DNA from: Oceanobacillus profundus
Lineage (GTDB): Bacteria > Bacillota > Bacilli > Bacillales > Amphibacillaceae
Direction of reading: 5' to 3'
NCBI RefSeq assembly: GCF_003515705.1
Contig: NZ_QWEH01000001.1
Location: 186,001-250,000, forward strand
Length of the DNA: 64,000 nt
Below, piece after piece: positions 8,519 to 17,269 of this stretch. Every line of letters begins with the position of its first letter. The stretch's first letter is position 1. The notes beneath the pieces were generated by a model. That model did no database searches and was not told the origin of the DNA. It saw nothing but the letters and a program-made list of their open reading frames with translations. The position numbers and the translations under genes were made by a program.

Positions 8519-9304
8519 GTGAATGAAAAAGCGATGCGAAAAAGCAGATGGATCACAACAGTATCCTTAATTATCATTATTGGTATAACCTATTTATCAG
8601 CAGTTATTACAGAATTCAACTTTATCGACAGCGTTGCAACATTACCAAAAGCGTTAAGCTGGATCTTCGCAAATCTCTGGATCACACAAGAAACATGGGA
8701 AAGACTGCCTGCGATCTTAGGTAAGCTCAATGAAACGATTTTTATGTCGATAGCAGCAACAACACTTGCGGCAATTATTTCGTTGTTCCTAGGTTTAATG
8801 GGATCAAAAACAACAAAAGTAAACAATGTCTTCAGTGTGCTTGCTCGGTTGATTGCCTCTTTTTCACGGAATATACCGGTTGTTGCATGGTCACTCATTT
8901 TACTAATTTCATTTGGACAAAATTCCTTGACTGGGTTTTTGGCTTTATTTGTTGGTACGCTTGGATTTTTAACAAGGGCATTTATTGAATCAATTGATGA
9001 AGCTAGCCAAAGTGCTGTAGAAGCATTGCAGGCTACGGGAGCGACGTATGCACATATTGTAAATAAGGCGGTTATTCCACAAAGCTTACCACAAATGCTA
9101 AGCTGGATTTTATTTATGATTGAAACGAATATCCGAAGCGCTACATTAGTCGGGATTTTAACAGGTACAGGAATCGGGTATACGTTTGATTTATATTACA
9201 AGTCTCTAAACTATAACGCTGTAGCACTTGTAACTTTTACAATTGTCATTGCCGTCATCATTATAGAACTGATTTCAAACCGGATACGGAAGGTGATCTT
9301 ATAA
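8519..9304 (+). CDS. phnE: PhnE, phosphonate importer permease, first copy
   Basis: Membrane subunit of the phosphonate importer, 261 residues, about six hydrophobic segments, with a coupling-helix (EAA-type) region ALQATGATYAHIVNKAVIPQ near 184-203. The start is GTG 8519, placed 9 bases after AAGGAG at 8504-8509; the only nearby ATG in frame is at 8534. It overlaps the second permease by one base (TAATG). Two different PhnE proteins probably form a heterodimer. Confidence 0.92.
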   Translation: MNEKAMRKSRWITTVSLIIIIGITYLSAVITEFNFIDSVATLPKALSWIFANLWITQETWERLPAILGKLNETIFMSIAATTLAAIISLFLGLMGSKTTKVNNVFSVLARLIASFSRNIPVVAWSLILLISFGQNSLTGFLALFVGTLGFLTRAFIESIDEASQSAVEALQATGATYAHIVNKAVIPQSLPQMLSWILFMIETNIRSATLVGILTGTGIGYTFDLYYKSLNYNAVALVTFTIVIAVIIIELISNRIRKVIL

Positions 9305-10176
9305 TGGAAATGCTAAGAGGAGGAGCACAGCCAAAGCAAACCTACATAAAACGGACGCGGACTGGTCGAATTAATATTAAAGCTGGAAATAAGGTTGAGC
9401 TCGTAACAAAGTGGACCATTGCAATGTTAGCTGTCTTAACGATTATGGCTTTCTTTTTCTTTGACTACACAGGGTTGCAGTTAGAACGCGCTATTACCGA
9501 AACAGCATATAATTTAAAGACGATGTTCTTAGAGCCAACTTTAAGTCATTTCAGCTGGGGAGAGGCTTTCCATCAAATTGGCATTACGGTTGGGTTGGGT
9601 GTTTTAGCAACGGTAATTGGAGCAATTATTGCTTTGTTTCTAGCCTTTTTAGCAGCTGAAAACCTATCCAAGCCATGGATTTCAAAATCGGTACGTGTTG
9701 TTGTAGCATTTATTCGTGCTGTTCCAACTGTATTATGGGTTCTCATTTTTGCAATTGCCGCGGGTCTTGGCAGTGAAGCTGCTGTACTTGGTATGCTATT
9801 TCACTCAATCGCTTATTTGGTGAAGGCTTTCTCCGAATCATTTGAAGAGGTCGATCGGGGTATTTTAGAAGCAATGCGAGCAACCGGCTCTAATTGGTGG
9901 CATATGGTAACACATGGCGTGCTCCCGTCTACCTTTACGTATTTACTATCCTGGACATTTTTACGATTCGAAATTAATTTCGGTGTCGCTGTCGCAATGG
10001 GCGCCGCGGCAGGAGCTGGCGGTATTGGATTTGAGCTCTTTATGGCATCGGGTTTCTATTTTGACTTGCGCGAGGTTGGATTTATCACGTACGCAATCCT
10101 CATTATCGCAATTATTTTAGAAATAGTTTCAACACAATTGAAAAATCGTTATTTCCCAGCGGCCGCAAAGAATTGA
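9304..10176 (+). CDS. phnE: PhnE, phosphonate importer permease, second copy
   Basis: Second membrane subunit of the phosphonate importer, 290 residues, longer than the first because of a basic cytoplasmic N-terminal tail of about 35 residues (QPKQTYIKRTRTGRI region). It has the coupling-helix motif MRATGSNWWHMVTHGVLPS and a glycine/alanine-rich GAAAGAGGIGFEL segment. ATG overlaps the phnE1 stop. It closes the phosphonate operon; no obvious terminator directly follows. Confidence 0.92.
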   Translation: MEMLRGGAQPKQTYIKRTRTGRINIKAGNKVELVTKWTIAMLAVLTIMAFFFFDYTGLQLERAITETAYNLKTMFLEPTLSHFSWGEAFHQIGITVGLGVLATVIGAIIALFLAFLAAENLSKPWISKSVRVVVAFIRAVPTVLWVLIFAIAAGLGSEAAVLGMLFHSIAYLVKAFSESFEEVDRGILEAMRATGSNWWHMVTHGVLPSTFTYLLSWTFLRFEINFGVAVAMGAAAGAGGIGFELFMASGFYFDLREVGFITYAILIIAIILEIVSTQLKNRYFPAAAKN

Positions 10177-10187
10177 GTTTTGTATGA

Positions 10188-10460
10188 ACCCCCTTTTTAA
10201 TCAGCATATGTCAGATTATTAATATAAAAAGTATTTTGTTCTATTTAACCGTGATGAGTGCTTTTATTCTGCCATTTCATGATTCTATTAAACCGATCGC
10301 ATTTTATTTAACTGTGGCCATCGTTCTAGGGTGGGGCGCACTGCTTTTGTGATCGGGGTTTGTTTCGATCTTCAAAAAAGTTTTTATAAAGCATGACAAG
10401 ATCTTTCGAGCAGCGATGAGTTTATTGCTGGTTTATTCTGCGGTAACGATTTTTCTTTAA
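10188..10460 (+). pseudogene. C-terminal remnant of a LysE/EamB-type exporter
   Basis: One frame reads QIINIKSILFYLTVMSAFIL, then WGALLL, a TGA stop at 10350-10352, then on in the same frame to RAAMSLLLVYSAVTIFL and TAA at 10458-10460. This matches the last third of LysE/RhtB family exporters of the cysteine/O-acetylserine type, where a NVK-ILF-LT block is followed by a TM and a final LLLVYS helix. There is no start codon or ribosome site, and the N-terminal two thirds are absent. I see it as a decayed gene. It fills most of the 365-base gap after phnE. Confidence 0.6.
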
Positions 10461-10493
10461 GTTGAACAAAGTGGAAATGATTTACTTCAAAAA

Positions 10494-10524
10494 GAAAAGC
10501 GCCACATTTGCGGTGCTTTTCTTT
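10494..10524. terminator. Bidirectional terminator hairpin
   Basis: AAAAGCGCCAC and GCGGTGCTTTT form an imperfect stem with A/T runs on both sides. It most likely ends the glyoxalase transcript on the minus strand. Confidence 0.6.
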
Positions 10525-10541
10525 CGTTTGAGTAAATACTG

Positions 10542-10985
10542 TTATTCCTTCACAATCAACATATCATTCTCATCAAATTGCCAGCTCTCGCCATAAGCAA
10601 CTTCCCAATAAAATCCATTCGGATCTTGGAAATAGCCGCTATATCCGCCCCAGAACACAATCTCAGGTGCTTTTACAATTTTAGCGCCAGCTTTTTCAGC
10701 AACTGCAAAAACCTCATCGACTTCTTCTTTCGATTTCCCGTTATATGCCAGCGTAATTCCGCCAAAACCGATACTAACTTGCGGTGGATTCTCTTCATCA
10801 ATATCTTTTGCTAACCGATCAATCTGGAACAAGGATATTTTTGTTCCGCCATTATTGAAAAAAATAACATCTGGATCGGATTCCTCGCCATAGACAACAA
10901 CGTCAAATCCAAGTCCATCCCGATAAAACGCTAACGATTCTACCATGTCCTTTACACCTAATGTGATTAAATTTAAACGATTCAT
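10542..10985 (-). CDS. VOC-fold (glyoxalase/bleomycin resistance family) protein
   Basis: A 147-residue single VOC-domain protein. It shows the two beta-alpha-beta-beta-beta halves with MVESLAFYRDGLGF near residue 14 and YFQDPNGFYWEV near 117, the latter with the usual C-terminal metal glutamate. Substrate is not predictable; relatives act on glyoxals, antibiotics or aromatic compounds. Twelve bases separate it from the S66 peptidase gene upstream, so the two are co-transcribed. Confidence 0.85.
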   Translation of the reverse strand: MNRLNLITLGVKDMVESLAFYRDGLGFDVVVYGEESDPDVIFFNNGGTKISLFQIDRLAKDIDEENPPQVSIGFGGITLAYNGKSKEEVDEVFAVAEKAGAKIVKAPEIVFWGGYSGYFQDPNGFYWEVAYGESWQFDENDMLIVKE

Positions 10986-10997
10986 TCAATCATCTCC

Positions 10998-12038
10998 TTA
11001 TTCTACAGCTTTTTCAATAATCGAGAAGCTAGCCTCATCGCAATCTATTTCAGTCTGAGCCCCATATGGAAGCATAAACTTTGGTTCGGTGTGGCCGAAG
11101 TTCATGTTATAAAGAATTGGCAAGTCCGCTAATCCATATTCCTGCATAACTGTGCGTATCGCTTCTTTGTATTCAGTGTAATACATTTCATCATAAGGCT
11201 TGGCAAAAAGGATACCATTTGTTTTTTGTAAAATACCTTGTGCAGCGTAATTTCGCAGCCAATATTTCATCAGATCTGGCTTTGGTTTTTCCTCTGAGGT
11301 TTCAAAGAAAAGAATACTGTCATCCCAATAGCTTTCCTCTGGCCAGAGCGCTGTACTTTTTGCAAATTCAAGAACATCCATACAACCGCCAATCAACCTG
11401 CCTTGTACGACACCAGTTCCCTGCAGCACTTCATAAGCCGAATTTGGCTGCATCTTCCTCTGAGTGTCTTTGTTTGCGATATCCCACTCTAAAAATTCAC
11501 TTGTCCATTCCATAGAAGGTTTAATTTCTCCAATTTTTTCATTCGAGAAAAGCGTTTGCTGAATGCTTTTTACGGTGTAAGGGTGCATCTCGATATTTTC
11601 AGCGAAATCGGTTAAGATAGCTGGACCGTAAAATGAGGAAAGTCCCGCTTTATGACAAAATAAATGAGCTATCGTAACATCTGAATAACCCATAAATATC
11701 TTCGGGTTTTCATGGATGGTCTCGAAATCGATATAGGGTAGCAATCGGATACTTTCTTCGCCACCAATGTTAGCGATAATTCCTTTAATGCTTTTATCGG
11801 CAAATGCTGTCATCAAATCCTCGGCTCGAGCCTCTGGATGTGCGTAGAGATAGTCCGACCCTTTCAAGCTGTTTGGCATAGCGACAACTTCTAGATCAAA
11901 TACATCCTTTAATCGTTGGACACCTTGCTCATAGCGCCATCGTATTGGTTCATCACCAGCACCTCCCCAAGAAGGACTGACCGTTGCAACTTTGTCTCCG
12001 GGCTGTAATTTATTTGGTTTTTTCAATAATGTTCTCAT
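10998..12038 (-). CDS. S66 family LD-carboxypeptidase / MccF-like serine peptidase
   Basis: Cytoplasmic serine peptidase of family S66 (LdcA, MccF), which trims murein tetrapeptides or inactivates peptide-nucleotide antibiotics. The protein has the N-terminal PGDKVATVSPS block, GGEESIRLLPYID, the nucleophile motif GYSDVT, GGCMDVLE with the catalytic glutamate, and FGHTEPKFMLPYG with the catalytic histidine. I start at the third of three in-frame ATGs (12038), because GGAGGGG then sits 9 bases upstream; that gives 346 residues. Whether it acts on murein or on a toxic peptide cannot be told. Confidence 0.88.
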   Translation of the reverse strand: MRTLLKKPNKLQPGDKVATVSPSWGGAGDEPIRWRYEQGVQRLKDVFDLEVVAMPNSLKGSDYLYAHPEARAEDLMTAFADKSIKGIIANIGGEESIRLLPYIDFETIHENPKIFMGYSDVTIAHLFCHKAGLSSFYGPAILTDFAENIEMHPYTVKSIQQTLFSNEKIGEIKPSMEWTSEFLEWDIANKDTQRKMQPNSAYEVLQGTGVVQGRLIGGCMDVLEFAKSTALWPEESYWDDSILFFETSEEKPKPDLMKYWLRNYAAQGILQKTNGILFAKPYDEMYYTEYKEAIRTVMQEYGLADLPILYNMNFGHTEPKFMLPYGAQTEIDCDEASFSIIEKAVE

Positions 12039-12080
12039 CTCATCCATCCCCTCCATCAGATTAAAGATAACGTAATTTTG

Positions 12081-12866
12081 TTATTCCCAATAACACATCT
12101 GTAATAGATTGCCATCAGGGTCATATAGGTTAAAAAATTGATTCACACCATCATCTTGGATAGCAGTTACGTTTACATTTTTGTCTGTTAAATGATCAAA
12201 TACCTGTTTGATATGTTGCGTGTAAAAGATAGGGTATACTTGATTTGCCTGTAGAGCTTTACTCGTTCTATTTTCCTCAATGGTTAATGGAACATTACTA
12301 TCTCCAATTTTTAAAATGCGATAGCTGTTGTCGCTAAAAACTTCCCGGAATCCAAGGACATCTTGATACCATGTGCTTGCTTTGGCTACATTGCTGACAG
12401 GCAAGCAAATCGTGTCGATACGTTCAATTAAACGCAAGGGCACGTTCTCTTGTTGAATTCCGTATTTTTCTTTAAATACCGGACTCAGCTCACTCCAGAC
12501 ATCAAATTTATTTCCGTCTAAGTCATGAAATACGAAGTTTCTGCCCACATGCCCTCGATCTTCCACTTCCTCAGCATAAACGTCACGTTCTCGAAGTGTT
12601 TTATGTAATTCCATCAGTGCATCAATTCCATCCACTTCAAATGTAAGGGAAAAGTGTTCCGTATTGGCTGTGTTAATAAAATTGGCACGTTGGCCTTCTG
12701 CAGACTTTACCAAGAAAAAACTTTGGTTAGCAAGATCGATAATTGCCTTTTCTGCATCTTGAAAACGAACTTGTGCATCAAGCTTGTCCACATACCATTT
12801 TGATGCATGCTCTATATTCATAACAGGAATATAGATAGTTCCTACCCTTATTAGACTGCTATTCAA
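12081..12866 (-). CDS. Two-domain VOC-fold protein
   Basis: 261 residues made of two tandem VOC modules, each with its own VGTIYIPV/IDTICLPV strand and a HASKWYVDKL/KASTWYQDVLGF helix (near residues 6-25 and 140-160), and each with a terminal DLDGNKFDVW or DPDGNLLQMCYWE strand. This is the duplicated VOC form. It stands upstream of the S66 gene with a 42-base gap, in the same direction, so it may head a three-gene operon. Substrate unknown. Confidence 0.83.
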   Translation of the reverse strand: MNSSLIRVGTIYIPVMNIEHASKWYVDKLDAQVRFQDAEKAIIDLANQSFFLVKSAEGQRANFINTANTEHFSLTFEVDGIDALMELHKTLRERDVYAEEVEDRGHVGRNFVFHDLDGNKFDVWSELSPVFKEKYGIQQENVPLRLIERIDTICLPVSNVAKASTWYQDVLGFREVFSDNSYRILKIGDSNVPLTIEENRTSKALQANQVYPIFYTQHIKQVFDHLTDKNVNVTAIQDDGVNQFFNLYDPDGNLLQMCYWE

Positions 12867-12952
12867 GTTGAGCCCCCCTTTAGTTGGTTCCGTTGAAACT
12901 CTTTCATAAGATATTCGCTATTCAGGTGGTAGAAACCTTTAATAGGAACCGA

Positions 12953-12985
12953 AAAAAGTAAAAGAAGCTGCGTGCAGCAGCTCCT
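12953..12985 (-). terminator. Terminator of the SspM-like gene
   Basis: On the minus strand GCTGCTGCACGCAGC forms a short GC stem followed by TTCTTTTACTTTTTT. Confidence 0.6.
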
Positions 12986-12997
12986 CTTGACCATCTA

Positions 12998-13108
12998 TTA
13001 TGGTGACGGACGATTCGGTCCATGCAATTTAACACCAGTCTTATTCTCTTTTTTTAATGCATTTAACTCTTCCTTGCTTTTATTTTTTGATTTTGGCCTT
13101 CCAGACAT
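12998..13108 (-). CDS. Small acid-soluble spore protein, SspM-like
   Basis: A 36-residue basic protein starting MSGRPKSKNKSKEEL and ending KLHGPNRPSP. The tail closely resembles that of B. subtilis SspM (KLGGPNRPST as I remember it), and the Lys-rich composition and length fit. The ATG at 13108 follows a strong AAAGGAGGG ribosome site at the right distance, and a terminator follows the stop. Minor SASPs of this type are made in the forespore under SigG; I could not find a clear SigG promoter. The assignment rests on recall of a short motif. Confidence 0.7.
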   Translation of the reverse strand: MSGRPKSKNKSKEELNALKKENKTGVKLHGPNRPSP

Positions 13109-13215
13109 CTGAATCCCTCCTTTGCTGATTAGTGTGTCTTATTTTTTAAAAAAGATAATTGATATCATAATATTGCCTTCCTATCATGATGGGATTGTAT
13201 GGTATGGTTAATAAT

Positions 13216-13299
13216 GCTGAAGTTGGTAAGGGGAATGCTGATATTCGAGTTAAATTTGCTGATGTTTAAGGGAGAAAAGCTGAAGTTCACTATTAGAGG
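13216..13299. repeat. Degenerate 21-bp tandem repeat, four copies
   Basis: GCTGA[AT][AG]TT-like cores recur at 13216, 13237, 13258 and 13279, spaced exactly 21 bases, with diverged sequence between. It lies between the SspM-like gene and the effector-binding remnant. I see no gene in 13109-13398. Confidence 0.6.
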
Positions 13300-13359
13300 G
13301 TGCTGCTCTTCGCACCCGGATCGGATTAGTAGCAGCTAAGTTGAAGGGCTCTATACATA

Positions 13360-13389
13360 AAAAAGGCTGAACATACATTCAGCTTTCTC
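13360..13389 (-). terminator. Terminator following the effector-binding remnant
   Basis: Read on the minus strand, AAAGCTGAAT and GTTCAGCCTTTTTT form a stem with a T-run. It has survived although the gene upstream has decayed. Confidence 0.7.
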
Positions 13390-13398
13390 CTATCCCAA

Positions 13399-13617
13399 TT
13401 ATTTTGGTGAAATGGGTATCCATATCTCGCTTTTAAAATTCGGCGACGAGACATCATTATGTTCATTCCATAAAATTCTAGGACCTTCCGCTTGTTCATA
13501 ATTTGCAGAAGGGAACCATTCGGAATAGATTCGCCCCCAGACATTTTGTAACGTGTCAGGGGAGGGACCAATTCCTTTAAGGATAGAATAGCAAGTAGTG
13601 AATAGTTCTACCCGACA
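13399..13617 (-). pseudogene. C-terminal remnant of a GyrI-like/AraC-type effector-binding protein
   Basis: The frame open from 13617 to a stop at 13399-13401 reads [40 protein letters not shown] and IWIPISPK. This is the end of the effector-binding (GyrI-like/AraC C-terminal) domain: YSEWFP, the glutamate of WNEHND, and the final EIWIP strand. There is no start codon, and a stop closes the frame upstream, so the N-terminal half is gone. A different-frame reading of the same bases starts with ATG but gives no recognisable protein. Confidence 0.65.
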
Positions 13618-13778
13618 TTATGTGCCCGGTTTGGCAGGGTACTTCCATTCTAATAGTAGCAGGTACATAAATGTAAAAGTAATTGTGTAAAATTTTAGTA
13701 AAAATAAAAAATACGATAGACTTGTCCAAATAACGTGTTAAAATTAACATAGGAAGTTACATAAGAAGGTGAAAATCG

Positions 13779-14396
13779 ATGAAATTTTGGATGAGAAAAC
13801 TAGCAGTTGTCTTCGTAACCATCTTCACATTAGGAATGTACAGTCCGACAGCTCTTTTAGAGATTGATGCGGATGAAAATGAAGACGCATTTGCCTCTGG
13901 AGCAGATATAAACAACCATTCTGGTCCTGTAACGGAATTACGAGAAGAAATTGATTATACGTTACCCTTGCCTATAGTAGAGGCGAATCCGAAAGAACAA
14001 GCCGTGAAAGAGTTAACTGAGCAGGCCAAGGAACAAGCGCTTATCAAATTCGGCTCTAGAATTGCAAGCCAGGTAGAGACGGAGTTCACAGACATCATTT
14101 TACCAAACATCGAAGCAGTTTTAGCTTCTATTTTAGACGAATCTGGTACAGATAATTACGCCTATTTTGCAATTACAGAAAACCCCGCTGAAGGCTATGG
14201 AGAACGAATTTTTAATGTATATGATGAAAAAAGAGGGCAAGATATTGCAAAGTTCCATGTGCGCCGGGATAACCGTCCGCTAGAAGGACATTATTTCAAT
14301 TTCCATTATCATGTCAGCAGCGATGGATTTAAGGAGCATCACGATATTGGCGAAATCTATTGGGATAAAAATACACCACCGAGGTGGATGGCATAG
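13779..14396 (+). CDS. ypjP: YpjP-like protein
   Basis: 205 residues, matching the B. subtilis YpjP family in length and in the opening MKFWMRKLAVVF. Residues 5-25 form a signal-anchor-like hydrophobic segment. The C-terminal half holds the conserved GYGERIFNVYDEKRGQDIAK block and ends in a histidine-rich part, HYFNFHYHVSSDGFKEHHDI. Function is unknown. ATG 13779 lies 8 bases after AGAAGGTG. The gene stands alone, between the remnant upstream and a terminator. Confidence 0.85.
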   Translation: MKFWMRKLAVVFVTIFTLGMYSPTALLEIDADENEDAFASGADINNHSGPVTELREEIDYTLPLPIVEANPKEQAVKELTEQAKEQALIKFGSRIASQVETEFTDIILPNIEAVLASILDESGTDNYAYFAITENPAEGYGERIFNVYDEKRGQDIAKFHVRRDNRPLEGHYFNFHYHVSSDGFKEHHDIGEIYWDKNTPPRWMA

Positions 14397-14401
14397 ATTC
14401 G

Positions 14402-14462
14402 TGAGCTGCTTTCTCATTGTTAGAGACAATCTAACAATGAAAAAGCAGCTTCTATTTTTTTA
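14402..14462. terminator. Strong terminator between ypjP and the sirtuin gene
   Basis: GCTGCTTT-TCATTGTTAGA and TCTAACAATGAAAAAGCAGC form a stem of about 19 pairs followed by TTCTATTTTTTT. It serves the + strand ypjP and may also end the convergent sirtuin transcript. Confidence 0.85.
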
Positions 14463-15173
14463 TCGAGCTCCCCCATCGAACTCCACTAACAACTCCCCAA
14501 TCTTCCAATCACGAATAACCTCATCTGCAGCATAATCAAGCTCGGTCCTCTCTTGATTCACAATCACCAATTTAGCTCCGCTTTCCTTTGCGATAAGGGG
14601 AAATTGATTCGCGGGTGTAACGCTTAACGAGGAACCTAGCACAATAAATAGATCTGCCCGTTCCGCTTCTTCTAAAGCCATTTGAAAAGCATCTGATGGT
14701 AATGTTTCACCAAACAAGACGATAGAAGGGCGAAGAATTCCGCCACAGGAACAGTGATATTCCTTTTTAATATATTCTTTACTGTCGTATACTTTCCCGC
14801 AGGATTGGCAGTGCAGTTTTTGCAATGTGCCGTGAAGCTCGGCAACCCGTTTACTGCCTGCAAGTTGATGAAAACCATCGACATTTTGGGTGATAATCGA
14901 TTGGATAACGCCGCGCTTTTCCCAATCGGCTAGAATCAGATGGCCTTTATGTGGATGATACTCCTTCACACCAAGTACGCGTTCACGATAAAATGCAATA
15001 AATTCATGTACATTATTATTTAACGTATCCGTACTAGCAATTTTACTAGGATCCTTTTTCTGCCAAAGTCCTTGGTTTACTGAGCGGAAGTCTGGCAGTC
15101 CGCTTTCTGTTGACATCCCGGCACCCGTGAAGACAACAGAATAGCTTGCATCACGCAACCATTCTTTCAACAT
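14460..15173 (-). CDS. Sir2-family NAD-dependent protein deacylase
   Basis: Cytoplasmic sirtuin that removes acyl groups from lysines using NAD. The 237-residue protein shows GAGMSTESGLPDFRS near residues 16-30, TQNVDGFHQLAG, the catalytic histidine in ELHGTL, a zinc module CQSC...CSC, GGILRPSIVLFGE and GSSLSVTPAN. I chose the ATG at 15173, which follows AGGGGGAA; starts up to 100 bases upstream give no sirtuin-like sequence. In B. subtilis the homologue is SrtN. It diverges from htpG. Confidence 0.92.
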   Translation of the reverse strand: MLKEWLRDASYSVVFTGAGMSTESGLPDFRSVNQGLWQKKDPSKIASTDTLNNNVHEFIAFYRERVLGVKEYHPHKGHLILADWEKRGVIQSIITQNVDGFHQLAGSKRVAELHGTLQKLHCQSCGKVYDSKEYIKKEYHCSCGGILRPSIVLFGETLPSDAFQMALEEAERADLFIVLGSSLSVTPANQFPLIAKESGAKLVIVNQERTELDYAADEVIRDWKIGELLVEFDGGAR

Positions 15174-15228
15174 GAAATTCCCCCTTCGATTCATTCTAGA
15201 TAGTTCCATTATACAACAGCTATTATAA

Positions 15229-15257
15229 TTGACATCAAAAAAGGGATGTGTTATTAA
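15229..15257 (+). promoter_or_regulatory. SigA-type promoter of htpG
   Basis: TTGACA at 15229-15234, a 17-base spacer, and TATTAA at 15252-15257, just upstream of the CIRCE element. Confidence 0.75.
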
Positions 15258-15268
15258 ATGATTAGGGA

Positions 15269-15295
15269 TTAGCACTCCATGTCATAGAGTGCTAA
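15269..15295 (+). promoter_or_regulatory. CIRCE operator (HrcA site) of htpG
   Basis: TTAGCACTC at 15269-15277, nine bases, then GAGTGCTAA at 15287-15295: a perfect copy of the CIRCE inverted repeat. It covers the expected transcription start of the promoter at 15229-15257. HrcA would repress htpG in the absence of heat shock. Confidence 0.95.
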
Positions 15296-15325
15296 AAAAC
15301 TGACTGAAAAAAGGAGATGAATAGT

Positions 15326-17203
15326 ATGAGCAAGGTAGCATTTAAAGCAGAATCGAAGAAACTATTAGATATGGTTATCAACTCCATTTATTCACAGCGT
15401 GAGGTCTTCTTAAGAGAACTTATTTCCAATGCGAGTGACGCCATTGACAAAATCTATTACAAAGCACTGACAGATGATTCTCTTTCGTTTAATAAAGATA
15501 GCTACTACATAAAAGTAGATCCAAATAAAGATACACGTACATTAAAAATTACAGATACAGGGATTGGGATGACGAAGGAAGAGCTAGAGGACAACCTTGG
15601 TGTCATTGCAAAAAGTGGTTCCCATACATTTAAAACAGAAAATGAAATCAAAGATGGCCATGATATTATCGGCCAGTTTGGTGTTGGTTTCTATGCGGCA
15701 TTTATGGTAGCTGATAAAGTAACGGTGATCAGTAAGTCCATTGAAAGTGATGAAGCATTTAAATGGGAATCAACAGGTCCTGATGGCTACACCATTACCC
15801 CTGCAGAAAAAGCACAGGTTGGTACAGAAATCATTTTAGAAATTAAAGAGAATGAAGAAGAAGAGAACTATGATGAGTTTCTAGAAGAATATCGCTTGAA
15901 ACAAATCATCAAAAAGTACTCCGACTTTATCCGCTATCCAATCAAAATGGATATAACGGAAAGTAAGTTAAAAGAAGGATCAGAGGACGAGTATGAAGAT
16001 GTAACCCACGAACAAACAATCAATACGATGGTTCCAATCTGGAAAAAGAACAAAAGTGAACTCACTGACGAAGACTATGAGAATTTTTACAATGAAAAGC
16101 ATTACGGCTATGACAAACCATTAAAGCATATTCACATTAATGTCGATGGAACGATTCGTTATAATGCGATTCTGTACATTCCAGAAAACGCACCACATAA
16201 CTATTATACGAGGGAATTTGAAAAAGGACTTGAGCTCTATTCCAATGGCGTATTGATCATGGATAAATGCGCTGATCTGCTCCCAGACTATTTTAGCTTT
16301 GTGAAGGGAATGGTAGACTCCGAAGATCTATCATTGAACATTTCCAGAGAGATGCTCCAGCATGATCGCCAGCTTAAGCTGATCGCGAAAAACATGAATA
16401 AAAAAATCAAAACACAATTACAAAGTATTTTACGAGATGATCGCGAGAAATATGAGAAGTTCTATAAATCATTCGGTCAACAGCTGAAATATGGTGTATA
16501 TAGTGACTTTGGTCAGAATAAAGACTTGTTACAGGATCTATTATTGTTCTATTCTTCAAAAGAGAAGAAGCTCGTCACATTAGATGAGTACGTTTCACGC
16601 ATGCCAGAGGAACAAAAATTTATTTACTATGCAACTGGCGAATCCAATGAGCGGATTGAAAAGCTTCCACAAACTGAACTTGTGGCAGATAAAGGTTATG
16701 AAATATTATTCTTTACCGATGAAATCGATGAATTTGCCATCCGCATGCTAATGAACTATAAAGAGAAAGAATTCAAGTCTGTATCTAGTGGTGATTTAGG
16801 TATTGAGGATGATCAAAAGGATGCAACTGAAGAAGCGCAGGAAGAAAATAAAGATCTGTTCGCATCGATGAAAGAAATTTTATCGGGCAAAGTAAAAGAA
16901 GTGCGCGCATCAAAACGATTAAAATCACATCCTGTCGTATTAACAGCAGATGGGGAAATCTCGATTGAAATGGAAAAAATAATTAATGCAATGCCAGATG
17001 ACCAAAACATCAAGGCTGAAAAAGTGCTAGAGATCAATGTAAATCATGAAATTTTCCAAGCGCTGAAAAAAGCACAGGACCAAGATAAAGAAAAATTGAA
17101 TTTATATACAAACCTCCTTTACAATCAAGCACTCCTCATCGAAGGACTGCCAATCGAAGACCCAGTTGACTTTACGAATGATATTTGTAAAGTAATGGTG
17201 TGA
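15326..17203 (+). CDS. htpG: HtpG, Hsp90 chaperone
   Basis: Bacterial Hsp90, an ATP-driven homodimeric chaperone. The 625-residue protein has the GHKL ATPase motifs [12 protein letters not shown] (near residue 30), DTGIGM and [12 protein letters not shown], a middle domain with [11 protein letters not shown], and the C-terminal dimerisation region. ATG 15326 is 9 bases after AAGGAG; an in-frame ATG at 15317 touches the ribosome site. It is a single-gene unit with its own promoter, a perfect CIRCE operator and a terminator. In B. subtilis htpG is a class III heat-shock gene without CIRCE, so control differs here. Confidence 0.97.
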   Translation: MSKVAFKAESKKLLDMVINSIYSQREVFLRELISNASDAIDKIYYKALTDDSLSFNKDSYYIKVDPNKDTRTLKITDTGIGMTKEELEDNLGVIAKSGSHTFKTENEIKDGHDIIGQFGVGFYAAFMVADKVTVISKSIESDEAFKWESTGPDGYTITPAEKAQVGTEIILEIKENEEEENYDEFLEEYRLKQIIKKYSDFIRYPIKMDITESKLKEGSEDEYEDVTHEQTINTMVPIWKKNKSELTDEDYENFYNEKHYGYDKPLKHIHINVDGTIRYNAILYIPENAPHNYYTREFEKGLELYSNGVLIMDKCADLLPDYFSFVKGMVDSEDLSLNISREMLQHDRQLKLIAKNMNKKIKTQLQSILRDDREKYEKFYKSFGQQLKYGVYSDFGQNKDLLQDLLLFYSSKEKKLVTLDEYVSRMPEEQKFIYYATGESNERIEKLPQTELVADKGYEILFFTDEIDEFAIRMLMNYKEKEFKSVSSGDLGIEDDQKDATEEAQEENKDLFASMKEILSGKVKEVRASKRLKSHPVVLTADGEISIEMEKIINAMPDDQNIKAEKVLEINVNHEIFQALKKAQDQDKEKLNLYTNLLYNQALLIEGLPIEDPVDFTNDICKVMV

Positions 17204-17204
17204 T

Positions 17205-17243
17205 ACAAACAAGGCCCCTGCATGATGCAGGAGCCTTGTTTGT
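17205..17243. terminator. Bidirectional terminator after htpG
   Basis: ACAAACAAGGC at 17205-17215 pairs with GCCTTGTTTGT at 17233-17243, and the inner CTGCATGATGCAG extends the stem. Confidence 0.85.
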
Positions 17244-17269
17244 ATATTTGCTAAGAAATGAAACTCGTC

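Noticed and set aside
13326-13571. 81-codon ATG-started frame on the minus strand
   Set aside because: Its product resembles nothing, and it overlaps another frame that clearly encodes a GyrI-like domain end.
16813-17037. Minus-strand open frame inside htpG
   Set aside because: Shadow of a conserved gene in the other direction.
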